The notes under the pieces are model-generated. The model was given only the letters and a program-made list of their open reading frames with translations, searched no databases and was not told where the DNA came from. Made by a program: the position numbers and the translations under genes. Below are positions 35,736 through 45,533 of a DNA stretch of 64,000 bases, piece after piece; the stretch's first letter is position 1; every line of letters starts with the position of its first letter. The stretch lies in contig NZ_JASBRG010000003.1 in the NCBI RefSeq assembly GCF_029961145.1, forward strand, positions 186,001-250,000. Reading direction: 5' to 3'. This stretch comes from Pinibacter soli. Lineage in GTDB: Bacteria > Bacteroidota > Bacteroidia > Chitinophagales > Chitinophagaceae.

Positions 35736-37235
35736 ATGTTTAAAGGAAAATATTGGTTGAAAACATGCTGTCTTTTGTTGGTTCTGTTCAGTGCAGCCTC
35801 CTGTAGCAAGTGGCTCGATCTGAAACCATCGGACGGCATCATAAGACAAGATTACTGGAACACGAAAGAACAGGTGAAGGCAGCGGTAATAGGCACTTAC
35901 GCATCTCTGCTCGATGATCCAACCGGCAAGGACAGATCATTGCCGGAGCAGTTCTTCCTGTGGGGAGAGTTGCGTGCAGACATGCTCGCTCCTTCAACTG
36001 GAACGATTGCCGAAGAGTTTGAAGTGATGAATGTGAACACTGTACCCAGCAACTCAATCGTTAACTGGCGTCCGGTTTACAGAACCATCAACTATTGCAA
36101 CACAGTCATTGATTTTGCTCCCGATGTGTTGGCTTCAGATAAAACTTTTACACAGGAAGCATTGGATGCTTATGTGGCAGAAGCAAAGGCGATGAGAGCG
36201 CTCATGTATTTTTATCTCGTAAGAAGCTTTGGTGATGTGCCATTAAAATTGAAATCAACATCAAGCGATGAGGAGATAGTGACCATTGCAAAAAGTTCGC
36301 AGCAGGATGTGCTGGCACAAATCATTAAAGACTTGAATGAAGCAGAACCAAAAATACTGCTCACATACGGCGACAATGCATCTGACAAAGGGCGCCTTAC
36401 AAGATACACTGTAAATGCAATTCAGGCCGATGTCTATTTATGGATGGAAAAGTATGATGAAGCTGTTGCTGCCTGCGACAAAGTGATCAACTCTCGTCGC
36501 TTTGGTTTATTGGCACCATCAAGCGCATGGTACAATACCGTTTACCGCACAGGTAACTCTACAGAGAGTATGTTTGAAGTGCAATACAATGCTCAAAAGG
36601 TAAATGATTTCTATTACATGTTCGGAATAGGCACTAGGCGTTTCGTTGCAGCTAACAGAGTGATGGACCAGGTGTACACAAGTGATGCGGTTTTTGGAGC
36701 AAAAGATATTCGTGCAGATGGAGTATCTGTTCGTGCAGAAGATGGCGTGATCTGGAAATACATTGGCAAAAATGATAAGGACATGATTGCACCCGGCGAT
36801 TCTTATGCCCATTGGTTTGTATATCGCTTTGCAGATGTTTTGTTGATGAAAGCAGAAGCACTTGCACAAAAAGGACAAGGTTCCGCAGCACTTGACATCG
36901 TAAGAGCACTGCGTAGCAACAGAAACGCATTGCCGGGAACAGATAACAATCCCGATCCTGCGAATGTTAATGAAGTGTCTCTGTTCATTCTCGAAGAACG
37001 AGCACGCGAATTTATGTTTGAAGGAAAACGCTGGTACGATGTACTGCGTTATGTGAAGAAAAACAACTACGAGAACATTGCTTATTTGCAAGACATGATT
37101 GCGGGCATCGTACCAGCGAACATGGTTCGTACTGCGCAGGCAAAAATGCTCGATCACAACAGTCATTATTTCCCGATATACCAATACGAATTGCAAACTA
37201 ACAAAGCATTGGTTCAAAACCCATTTTACAAATAA
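35736..37235 (+). CDS. SusD/RagB-type glycan-binding lipoprotein (first pair)
   Basis: A 499-residue lipoprotein (SAASC lipobox) with SusD features: WLDLKPSDGIIRQDYWNTKEQVKAAVIGTYASL at the N-terminus, an alpha-helical TPR core with AKAMRALMYFYLVRSFGDVPL, and the C-terminal FEGKRWYDVLRY. It forms the lid of the upstream SusC transporter. It starts 27 bases after susC. Confidence 0.95.
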   Translation: MFKGKYWLKTCCLLLVLFSAASCSKWLDLKPSDGIIRQDYWNTKEQVKAAVIGTYASLLDDPTGKDRSLPEQFFLWGELRADMLAPSTGTIAEEFEVMNVNTVPSNSIVNWRPVYRTINYCNTVIDFAPDVLASDKTFTQEALDAYVAEAKAMRALMYFYLVRSFGDVPLKLKSTSSDEEIVTIAKSSQQDVLAQIIKDLNEAEPKILLTYGDNASDKGRLTRYTVNAIQADVYLWMEKYDEAVAACDKVINSRRFGLLAPSSAWYNTVYRTGNSTESMFEVQYNAQKVNDFYYMFGIGTRRFVAANRVMDQVYTSDAVFGAKDIRADGVSVRAEDGVIWKYIGKNDKDMIAPGDSYAHWFVYRFADVLLMKAEALAQKGQGSAALDIVRALRSNRNALPGTDNNPDPANVNEVSLFILEERAREFMFEGKRWYDVLRYVKKNNYENIAYLQDMIAGIVPANMVRTAQAKMLDHNSHYFPIYQYELQTNKALVQNPFYK

Positions 37236-37250
37236 TAACATCGCTTGTTT

Positions 37251-38960
37251 ATGAGAAAGATTTTATTTCTTTTAATGATCATCACTATTGCCTGTATGGC
37301 GGGTGTTACATTGAAAAGCTGTAAAAAAGTTGATATTAAAGAAACTACAACAACAGATGTGAACATGCTCGACTATCTGAAACAGGATACTTTGAAGCGA
37401 TTCTCTTTGTTGATAGATATTGTAAACAGAACAGGCTACGATGCATTCCTGAATGCATATGGTACCTACACTTTATTTGCACCGACAGACGATGCGATAA
37501 ATAGCTACCTCAAATCTATTGGAAAATCATCTCTTGATCAGCTGACAGTTGATCAGATGAAAGACATTATCCGTTTCCATATGCTGGAAGAAATCGTGAG
37601 TACTGCCGATTTCAACGATGGTAAGCTTCCATCTGTAACAATGTATGGACAGTTTCTTGTAACCGGCGTTAGCAATAAAGATGGTATTTCTTCTTTTGTG
37701 GTGAATCGCCAGGCTTTGGTAAAACAAGCAAACATAATTGTAGGTAACGGTATCATACAAGTTGTTGATGCTGTGCTGACACCTACTACTTATACGCTGG
37801 CTCAACTGGCCGCGCAAAACCCGGACTACTCAGTTTTCACAGAAGCCCTGAAGGGAACAGGCTACTACGATACATTGAACTCCATGAAATATGCTAATGG
37901 TTCTCAAAGATGGCTCACGCTCATTGCAGAGACCAACAAAGCATTGGCTGACTCAGGCTTCCATAATTATGCGGAGCTAAAAGCGAAATATTGCAACACA
38001 GGAGACCCTAAAAATCCCAAAGATAGTCTGCATTTATATGTAGCCTATCATATCCTCGACAATGTGAAATACCTGGCAGACATCGTGATGTCAGGTTCAC
38101 ATCAAACACTCGCACCACTTGAAGTGGTTACAGATAAAATGATCAACAAAAAAGTATTGCTCAATGACGATGAGTACAGCACTATCGACGGCACCGTGCA
38201 TGAGCCTGGTGTAGAGCTTGAGCAAGCCGGCAGTGATGTGTCAGCAACGAATGGTGTTTTGCACAAAGCATTGGGTCACCTGAAGATCAAAGTGAGAAAT
38301 CCGTTCCCTGTGTATTGGGATCTGTGCGCTGAAGTGCCTGAATTAACAAGGCTTACAGCGGTGTACAAAAAGAAAACTTACCTGTTTGATTATGGCGATG
38401 GTAACACTTTGAAAGATGTGAAATGGGAAAAAAGCTGTTTAAAATACAGAGCAGGTGTTACTGGTTACTTGGGCGATTACTGGCAGATGGGGCTTGGAAC
38501 AAAAGGAAGTAACACCGATAACCTTGGTGACTGTGCGGGTAACACATGGATTGAATTCACAACGCCTTTGTTGGTAAAAGGAAAATACAAAGTGTGGTTC
38601 ACATACTTCACGCAAAATACAAGCAAGATCATCGCTGTACAGGGCTCATTTGATTCCATTCCTTTGAACAGTGCGTTGATACAGTTCCACGCAAAAATAT
38701 CAACAATAGATCCGCTGAAAGAAGCAGAGCAGGAAGCACTTGGCTGGAAATGGTGGGCAGGTGCTGCAAAAAAATCCGGTTCTACTGCGGCACGTATGCT
38801 TGGAATCGTAGACGTGAAAGTTACAGGCAGACACAAGATCAGATTTGACCTTGTATCCGGAAGTAACTCAGATTGCAACTTCGACATGGTACATTTCATT
38901 CCTGTAGGCATGAACCAAACCGTTCCGAGATTCAATCCGGATGGATCGATTGAGTATTAA
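37251..38960 (+). CDS. Two-module FAS1 lipoprotein with C-terminal beta-sandwich
   Basis: A 569-residue protein. The ATG at 37251 begins a hydrophobic segment ending LKSC, a probable though slightly long lipobox. The first FAS1 module has H1 TLFAPTDDAI (about 73) and H2 GNGIIQVVDAVLTP (about 165). The second is weaker, with RWLTLIAETNKAL (about 219) and TNGVLHKALGHLKI (about 333). The last 220 residues are an unrecognised beta-rich domain with GKYKVWFTYF (about 444) and FDMVHFIPVG, similar to the end of the next gene. It lies 15 bases after susD, so it sits where SusE/F-type lipoproteins often lie. Confidence 0.85.
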   Translation: MRKILFLLMIITIACMAGVTLKSCKKVDIKETTTTDVNMLDYLKQDTLKRFSLLIDIVNRTGYDAFLNAYGTYTLFAPTDDAINSYLKSIGKSSLDQLTVDQMKDIIRFHMLEEIVSTADFNDGKLPSVTMYGQFLVTGVSNKDGISSFVVNRQALVKQANIIVGNGIIQVVDAVLTPTTYTLAQLAAQNPDYSVFTEALKGTGYYDTLNSMKYANGSQRWLTLIAETNKALADSGFHNYAELKAKYCNTGDPKNPKDSLHLYVAYHILDNVKYLADIVMSGSHQTLAPLEVVTDKMINKKVLLNDDEYSTIDGTVHEPGVELEQAGSDVSATNGVLHKALGHLKIKVRNPFPVYWDLCAEVPELTRLTAVYKKKTYLFDYGDGNTLKDVKWEKSCLKYRAGVTGYLGDYWQMGLGTKGSNTDNLGDCAGNTWIEFTTPLLVKGKYKVWFTYFTQNTSKIIAVQGSFDSIPLNSALIQFHAKISTIDPLKEAEQEALGWKWWAGAAKKSGSTAARMLGIVDVKVTGRHKIRFDLVSGSNSDCNFDMVHFIPVGMNQTVPRFNPDGSIEY

Positions 38961-39017
38961 TAAGCGTCATCACAAATGACAGGTGATAAGAATTGTAGTT
39001 ATAAATTTTTTTGAAAA

Positions 39018-40562
39018 ATGCGGTCAACAACAAAATATATATTGCTGGTAGTTTTCATAGCTGTGACAGGAACATGGTCCTGTAAAAAATGGGATGAGCA
39101 CAATACAGTAGGTCAACAGGCACTTAATGAAAACCTGCTCGAACAGATCAATAAAAATGCAAGCCTCAGCAAATTCAGTGAGTATTTAACAAAAACAGGT
39201 TTGGATAAAGTGCTTAGCTCTTCGAAGAACTACACCGTATTTGCGCCTGTAAATGAAGCACTGGCAGCACTTCCGGCAGATGTGGTAAGTGATACAGCAA
39301 AGCTGAAAGCTGTGCTGCAAAACATGATAGCAAGCCAGCAATTTTTCACACGCAATGCAATGGACTCTATAAGGGTAGCAATGTTAAACGGCAAACGTGT
39401 ATTTTTTTACAACAAAAAGTTTGATGACGCTAATATCAAAGATGCAGACATTGCTGTGCGCAACGGTGTATTGCACATAATAGATAAGGTGATCACGCCA
39501 TTGCCAAACGTTTGGGATTATGTAGTAACATCTGCAAGTACGTATACACAAAACGGCTACATTTCTTCACTGAACTTTTTGCAGCAGGATCGTACCAAAG
39601 CAGTGTTGGACAGCATCAATCCAATAACAGGCGATTCTGTATTCAAACCAAATACCGGAATGGTAGTGGTGAATACGTTCAAAACAAAAGTTTACGACAT
39701 TGCTGCTGAAGACAGCTTATATACATACATCGTTTTAACAAACCCTGGATTTAATTCTGAAGTAGACAGGCAGAGACCTTATTTCCAAAGCAGCAAGACT
39801 GACATTGTAACGAATAACTCATCATGGAACGTAGTGAAGGATCTTGCCATTTCAGGACTGTACACACCGTCACAATTACCATCAGCGTTGTTGTCGAAGT
39901 TTGGCGTACATGTTCCGATCAACCAGGCGAAGATTGTTGAAACGCGTAAAGTGAGCAATGGCATCGTGTATGTACTTAGCGAAGCAGCTTGCGACATGGC
40001 AGAAAAAATTCCTTCTTTCAAAGTAGAAGGAGAGTATCCTTCAAGATTTGCAAGTACTGCCGATAAATACCTGACAAAAATATTTTACAGGAATCGCCTC
40101 AATACCTTGACTGGTTTGAACTTTAAAGATATCTACATGAACCTGGGATCCAGTGGGGCTAATTATTACGTTGATTATTTGACCAATCAATTGTACACCG
40201 GAAAATACAAGGTGTACTGGGTGGCATTCAGCGATAAAACAATTTCCGGACAAGGCGATGATCCGTATGGCACTGACTCCACATTGCAGCAGATATTGCA
40301 GATTGGTGATTACAGCTTTAGCCCGGTATATACCCCGGTGTTTAATAAACAGATGGCTGTTACACCGAGAGTGTATAGTGAAGTGTACTTGGGAGATTAT
40401 ACAAATGCAAGCTATGATTATCCATTGTCTGCGCCACCGGCAACTGATCGCTCAGATACAGCGTCGATGAAGCGTATCCGGCTGCTTGCTCCGGCTACTG
40501 CCACAACTGGTGTGCCGTTGAACCTCACACTCGATTATCTCAAATTCGTTCCATCGTTTTAA
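39018..40562 (+). CDS. FAS1 lipoprotein with C-terminal beta-sandwich (paralogue)
   Basis: A 514-residue lipoprotein (TWSC lipobox). Module 1 has TVFAPVNEAL (about 73) and NGVLHIIDKVITP (about 149); module 2 is degenerate, with TYIVLTNPGF (about 235) and SNGIVYVLSEA (about 313). The C-terminal domain has GKYKVYWVAF (about 395) and ends LDYLKFVPSF, matching the C-terminal domain of the previous protein. It lies directly before the second SusC, so each FAS1 may belong to one SusCD pair. Confidence 0.85.
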   Translation: MRSTTKYILLVVFIAVTGTWSCKKWDEHNTVGQQALNENLLEQINKNASLSKFSEYLTKTGLDKVLSSSKNYTVFAPVNEALAALPADVVSDTAKLKAVLQNMIASQQFFTRNAMDSIRVAMLNGKRVFFYNKKFDDANIKDADIAVRNGVLHIIDKVITPLPNVWDYVVTSASTYTQNGYISSLNFLQQDRTKAVLDSINPITGDSVFKPNTGMVVVNTFKTKVYDIAAEDSLYTYIVLTNPGFNSEVDRQRPYFQSSKTDIVTNNSSWNVVKDLAISGLYTPSQLPSALLSKFGVHVPINQAKIVETRKVSNGIVYVLSEAACDMAEKIPSFKVEGEYPSRFASTADKYLTKIFYRNRLNTLTGLNFKDIYMNLGSSGANYYVDYLTNQLYTGKYKVYWVAFSDKTISGQGDDPYGTDSTLQQILQIGDYSFSPVYTPVFNKQMAVTPRVYSEVYLGDYTNASYDYPLSAPPATDRSDTASMKRIRLLAPATATTGVPLNLTLDYLKFVPSF

Positions 40563-40594
40563 TCAAGAAAACCCAGGTCTATTACAAAGAAAAA

Positions 40595-43500
40595 ATGCTA
40601 CGAATGGTTAACATAAAAAGATTTTGGATGATAGCAGTTTTGCTTTCTTCCGGTGTATATGTGCATGCTCAGGATGGGAAAAAAGCATCGAAAGGAGGCG
40701 TGGCGACAGGCTCCATCAGAGATGCAGCAACGGGCAAAGTGTTGAATGGCGCAAAAATTAGTTATTTGAACAGTGCAGCGACGATCACAGACAGTGCAGG
40801 AAATTTTTCTATCAAAGTTCCGGATTACAAAGTGACGTTGCACGTAGAAGCAGACGGCTACCAGGCAAAAGAAATTGCTTTGAAAGGCGAGCATAATGTA
40901 ATGGCAGCGCTGTATGAGAACGGCTTCACATCTTACTATGATGAGATAAGTTTGCCGTTTAATATTGCGCCGAAATCTGCGCTTACCAATGCTGCTACAT
41001 CTGTGCAGGTAACAAACAATAGCTCTTTGGTGGGCGAAACGCCGGATTCTTACTTGCAGGGAAAAGTTCCTGGCTTGAATGCTATTCGTCGTTCAGGAAC
41101 GCCAAACATCGGAGCGAATCTTTTCTTAAGAGGTTACTCTTCTTTGTATGCTACCAATCAACCGTTGATCGTAGTAGATGGTATTGTGTTTGATATTTCT
41201 TCTTATGGTAGTTCGCTCATTGAAAATCATTACAACAATCCGTTACAGTACATTGACGTAAAAGATATTGACAACATTACCGTATTAAAAGATGGTTCTT
41301 CCACTTATGGTACGAAAGGTGCAAACGGCGTAATACTTGTCACTACTGCACGTGCAAGGCAAGAAGCAACAAAGATTGATGTTGCTTTATATGGCGGTGC
41401 AAACATTGCTCCAGATCCCTTGCCGGTTATGAATGCCAGCGATTACCGCATCATGCTTGATGAGTTATTGCAGTCAAAAGGCATGACCGCAAAAGACATT
41501 CAGTCATTGCCTTACATGAACGATGATCCGTCAAAGCCAGGTTACTACATGTATCATAACAGTACCGACTGGCAAAAACAAGTACTGAAAAACAGTTCGA
41601 TTGCGAATGGCTATTTGAAGATCACCGGTGGTGATAACGTGGCGAAGTATGCGTTGTCAATGGGCTTTTTAAAAAATAACGGAGTGATCGCATCTTCAGG
41701 TTTGTCAAGATATAATACCCGCTTCAACGCAGATTTTAATTTGAGCAGAAGATTGACCGCAGCTACCAACTTAAGTTTTACCTACACGGAGCAGCAGTTA
41801 AAAGATCAGGGAGCCAATTACAAAACGAATCCAATTTACGCTGCATTAATTAAATCGCCGTTCCTGTCAACGCACGAAGTTGCAGACAACGGAATAGAAT
41901 CACCATCACTTGCCGATGCTGATATTTTTGGCAAAAGCAATCCGGTTGCGATTATACAGAATATGCAAGCGTTGAATAAGAATTATCGCTTTATTGGTTC
42001 GGTAAATTTCAATTACAGCATCAATAAAAATATTTCTTTAGCTTCTACGCTTGCAGTGACTATGGATAAAGTGAGAGAATCTTTCTTTGTCCCACAGGCT
42101 GGTGTAGTAGGCGATACATTGGATAATGCGATTGCTTTAAACCAGTCCGGAGCGCAGGTTTTGAGAATGTTCTCTGTTTCCAATGACACCCGTTTGTCTT
42201 ACACAAAAACGATCAACAACATCCATTCATTTGCAGCAAGAGTTGGTTTCCGTTATATCAAAAGCACAAGCGAGCAGGATAATGGTTTTGGCTATAACTC
42301 TGCAACAGATGATATGAAAGGCGTTGGCTATGGCTTGAACTCATTACGCCGCATTGGTGGAACCATGGGAGAGTGGAGATGGTTCAATACTTATTTTAAC
42401 GCAGATTACAATTTGCGCAGCAAATATTTCCTGTCATTCAACATGGCAATAGACGGTTCTTCAAGATTTGGTACAGACGTGACAGACGCTACTGTTATAC
42501 ATTTTGGAAACAACAATTATCCGTTGATGCCTTCACTTTCAGGTGCATGGTTGGTGTCATCTGAGAATTTTATGTCACGTGCAAAATGGATCAACCTGTT
42601 GAAATTACGTGCATCTGTTGGCATGACCGGCAATGATGATATAGGCAACTTTACTTCCCGTAAATATTATACCTCACAAAACTTGTTGGGTATCGAAGGG
42701 CTTGTTCGCGGTAATGCAGGCAATCCTTCTCTACAGTGGGAAGCGGCAACAAAACTGAACGGTGGTCTTGATGTTTCATTGTTCAACGAACGACTCAGCA
42801 TCAGCGCTGACGTTTATCACAACAAAACAGACAAGATGATTGTGTATGAACCGGCAGCTACAGCAACCGGTATGGATTACATGGTGACCAATAGCGGTGG
42901 CATGAAAACCAACGGTTATGAAGTAAACGTAAATGCACGTTTGATCAACAACAAAAACTTCAAGTGGGATCTTGGTTTCAACATTGCACAATACAAATCA
43001 ACCATCACGAAGTTGCCTGTGGACCAAATCATTACTGATTTCGCAGATGCATCCATCATTACTAAAGTAGGTAGTGCGCCAAATCTTTTCTATGGTTACA
43101 AAACAAAAGGGGTTTATGCTACTTCTGCTCAGGCGCTTGGTGATGGACTCAGTACAAAGAACGCAACCGGAGGCTACACCGCATTCCGGGCTGGGGATGT
43201 ACAATTTGTAAACAGCAACATGGATAAAGTGATCGACGAAAAAGATAAACAGGTTATCGGTAATCCAAACCCTGATTTCTTTGGGGCTATCACCAGCCAT
43301 TTGTCATACAAAAACTTCTCACTTGATCTCTTGTTCACTTACAGCAAAGGAAATGATGTGTACAATTATACACGTCGCCAGCTTGAATCAATGAGTGGCT
43401 ACGAGAATCAAACATTAGCCGCGGTTAACAGATGGAGAACAGAGTGGCAGGTAACAAATGTGCCAAGAGCAACCTGGGGCGACCCTGCGGGCAACAGCCG

Positions 43501-43759
43501 TTTCTCCGACAGATGGATCGAGGATGGCTCATACATACGCCTTAGAACAGCATCGCTTTCATACGATGTACCAATGAAGCCACGATTTGTAAAGTATGCG
43601 AGCATTTATGCTACTGCAAATAATTTGCTCACGTTCACAAAATACCTTGGGTACGATCCTGAGTTTAGCGCTACATCAAGTGTATTTGGTCAGGGAGTTG
43701 ATGCCGTGCTGGAGCCACAGTATAAATCATTTCAGTTGGGCCTGCGCCTTGGTTTGTAA
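40595..43759 (+). CDS. SusC/RagA-type TonB-linked outer membrane transporter (second pair)
   Basis: A 1054-residue SusC homologue. The start may be here or at the ATG three codons later; the signal peptide ends VHAQD. A shortened carboxypeptidase-regulatory domain (GSIRDAATGKVLNGAKISYL) is present. The plug has FLRGYSSLYATNQPLIVVDGI and ITVLKDGSSTYGTKGANGVILVTT. It differs clearly from the first SusC (no VVVVG-type box), which suggests a different ligand rather than a recent duplicate. Confidence 0.93.
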   Translation: MLRMVNIKRFWMIAVLLSSGVYVHAQDGKKASKGGVATGSIRDAATGKVLNGAKISYLNSAATITDSAGNFSIKVPDYKVTLHVEADGYQAKEIALKGEHNVMAALYENGFTSYYDEISLPFNIAPKSALTNAATSVQVTNNSSLVGETPDSYLQGKVPGLNAIRRSGTPNIGANLFLRGYSSLYATNQPLIVVDGIVFDISSYGSSLIENHYNNPLQYIDVKDIDNITVLKDGSSTYGTKGANGVILVTTARARQEATKIDVALYGGANIAPDPLPVMNASDYRIMLDELLQSKGMTAKDIQSLPYMNDDPSKPGYYMYHNSTDWQKQVLKNSSIANGYLKITGGDNVAKYALSMGFLKNNGVIASSGLSRYNTRFNADFNLSRRLTAATNLSFTYTEQQLKDQGANYKTNPIYAALIKSPFLSTHEVADNGIESPSLADADIFGKSNPVAIIQNMQALNKNYRFIGSVNFNYSINKNISLASTLAVTMDKVRESFFVPQAGVVGDTLDNAIALNQSGAQVLRMFSVSNDTRLSYTKTINNIHSFAARVGFRYIKSTSEQDNGFGYNSATDDMKGVGYGLNSLRRIGGTMGEWRWFNTYFNADYNLRSKYFLSFNMAIDGSSRFGTDVTDATVIHFGNNNYPLMPSLSGAWLVSSENFMSRAKWINLLKLRASVGMTGNDDIGNFTSRKYYTSQNLLGIEGLVRGNAGNPSLQWEAATKLNGGLDVSLFNERLSISADVYHNKTDKMIVYEPAATATGMDYMVTNSGGMKTNGYEVNVNARLINNKNFKWDLGFNIAQYKSTITKLPVDQIITDFADASIITKVGSAPNLFYGYKTKGVYATSAQALGDGLSTKNATGGYTAFRAGDVQFVNSNMDKVIDEKDKQVIGNPNPDFFGAITSHLSYKNFSLDLLFTYSKGNDVYNYTRRQLESMSGYENQTLAAVNRWRTEWQVTNVPRATWGDPAGNSRFSDRWIEDGSYIRLRTASLSYDVPMKPRFVKYASIYATANNLLTFTKYLGYDPEFSATSSVFGQGVDAVLEPQYKSFQLGLRLGL

Positions 43760-43788
43760 TCATTTAATAAAACAATTGCTTAGAAGTT

Positions 43789-45486
43789 ATGAGAGTTTTT
43801 AAAGCATATAAATATATTGTTCCTGCACTGGCTTTATCAGCAATGATCGCATCGTGCAATAAATTGGTCGACGTAGCTCCGAAAGATGTGCTGGAGGAAA
43901 AGAACATGTACCGTAACGTATTTGATGCAGATGCCGCAGTGATCGGCGTGTATGGAAAATTCATGAGTCTTGCCACCCCTTACATAGTGCTTAATGAAGT
44001 AAGGGCCGATCTCATGAGCACTACTGCAACTGCTGATGAATATTTGAAGCAGCTGAACGAGCATGATGTAAAAGAAGGCAACCTCTATGCCAATCCAAAA
44101 CCGTTTTATACTGTTATCATGAATTGCAATGATGTGATGGCGAACTTCGACATCATGTTGCGTGATAAAAAATTGAAGCAGGAAGAATACAATATGCGCT
44201 ACTCTGATATAGCTGCATTGCGTTCATGGGTGTATTTGCAACTAGGTATACAGTTCGGTAGTGTGCCTTATGTTACAGACCCTTTATCTACAACAACCGA
44301 CATGCAAAATGTAGGATTGATGCCACGCATTCCGTTCAATCAATTGTTGGATGAGTTGATCAAAACAATGGAAGGCTTACCATACATAAAACCTTATTCA
44401 GCTACATCAAGTTTGGTTGCAACAGTAGATGGCTATACCACAAAGAAGTTTTTCGTAAACAAAGAAGCCTTACTGGGCGAGCTTTACCTGTGGAGAAATG
44501 ATTATCATAAAGCGGCTTCTATTTTAAAAAATCTTATGGAAACCGGTGGCACCGGCGACTTGTACAACTACAGGCTCACAGGTGCTTCCAAAGCAGATAA
44601 CAATGATCTGGCAGTTGGTTATGTACGTTACAGGGAAGAAGACGAAGGCATGTTGATCGATAACAACTCCCAGGGCTGGCGCTCCATGTTTGCACGCGAT
44701 GAAGACGCAATGTTTGATCGTGAGTGGGTATGGTTCCTGCCATTCAATAAAAGCTTTGATCCAGTTGATCCTTTCGTCGATCTGTTTTCAAACCGCGGCG
44801 GTAGCTACAAGTTAAAACCTTCGCAATATGCACTGGATACATGGAATGCGCAGGTACAGAAAAATGACTTCGCTTACGACGCAAGAGGAAAAGTCTTTAC
44901 CGCACGTTCAATAGACGGACAGCCGGTTGTTATGAAATATTTGTACAACTATCTTAATGGTACAGGTTTTACGCCGTTGAATGTTTTTGAGAAAAACGGT
45001 AAATGGTTCTTATATCGTGCGGCATCTATGCACCTTGATTTTGCAGAAGCTGCAAACCGCGATAACCACCAAAGTCTTGCATATGCCATCGTAAACCAGG
45101 GATTGACAACCATTCCAAAACAAATTACCGGCGAAGGATTCCCTTACAACTTTGACGCACGCAAAAGCGACAACCCTAAAATTACAGGTGACTGGTGTCT
45201 GAATGTGGGTGTTCGCGGTCGCGCAAATCTTTACTCACAAACAGTTACAGGCGATAGTACTTTGTCTATTGAAGAAGGTATTGTAAGCGAAGCAGGACTT
45301 GAGTTGGCTTCTGAAGGAAGAAGATGGTCAGACCTTTTGAGAGTTGCGTTAAGAAGAAACGATCCTGCATTTCTTGCCAATAAAGTTTATGAGAAACTGG
45401 TAAGAGAAAATAACCCGAGGGCAAGTGAAGTGCGTGCAAAACTAATGAACAAAGACAATTGGTACTTGCCATTCAAATGGAAATAG
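43789..45486 (+). CDS. SusD/RagB-type glycan-binding lipoprotein (second pair)
   Basis: A 565-residue lipoprotein (IASC lipobox) of the SusD family: LVDVAPKDVLEEKNMYRNVFDADAAVIGVYGKF at the start, DIAALRSWVYLQLGIQFGSVPYV in the core and ELASEGRRWSDLLRVALRR near the end. It pairs with the preceding SusC, 29 bases upstream. Confidence 0.92.
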   Translation: MRVFKAYKYIVPALALSAMIASCNKLVDVAPKDVLEEKNMYRNVFDADAAVIGVYGKFMSLATPYIVLNEVRADLMSTTATADEYLKQLNEHDVKEGNLYANPKPFYTVIMNCNDVMANFDIMLRDKKLKQEEYNMRYSDIAALRSWVYLQLGIQFGSVPYVTDPLSTTTDMQNVGLMPRIPFNQLLDELIKTMEGLPYIKPYSATSSLVATVDGYTTKKFFVNKEALLGELYLWRNDYHKAASILKNLMETGGTGDLYNYRLTGASKADNNDLAVGYVRYREEDEGMLIDNNSQGWRSMFARDEDAMFDREWVWFLPFNKSFDPVDPFVDLFSNRGGSYKLKPSQYALDTWNAQVQKNDFAYDARGKVFTARSIDGQPVVMKYLYNYLNGTGFTPLNVFEKNGKWFLYRAASMHLDFAEAANRDNHQSLAYAIVNQGLTTIPKQITGEGFPYNFDARKSDNPKITGDWCLNVGVRGRANLYSQTVTGDSTLSIEEGIVSEAGLELASEGRRWSDLLRVALRRNDPAFLANKVYEKLVRENNPRASEVRAKLMNKDNWYLPFKWK

Positions 45487-45533
45487 TTGAAGAGACTAAA
45501 AAGGAAAAAATAAAAAAGTAAAAAGAGAGAAAC

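Noticed and set aside
36519-37241. A 240-codon open frame on the minus strand across the first SusD gene
   Set aside because: It lies wholly antisense to a clear SusD gene, has a Cys/His/Val-rich composition and no family features. It is an ORF shadow.
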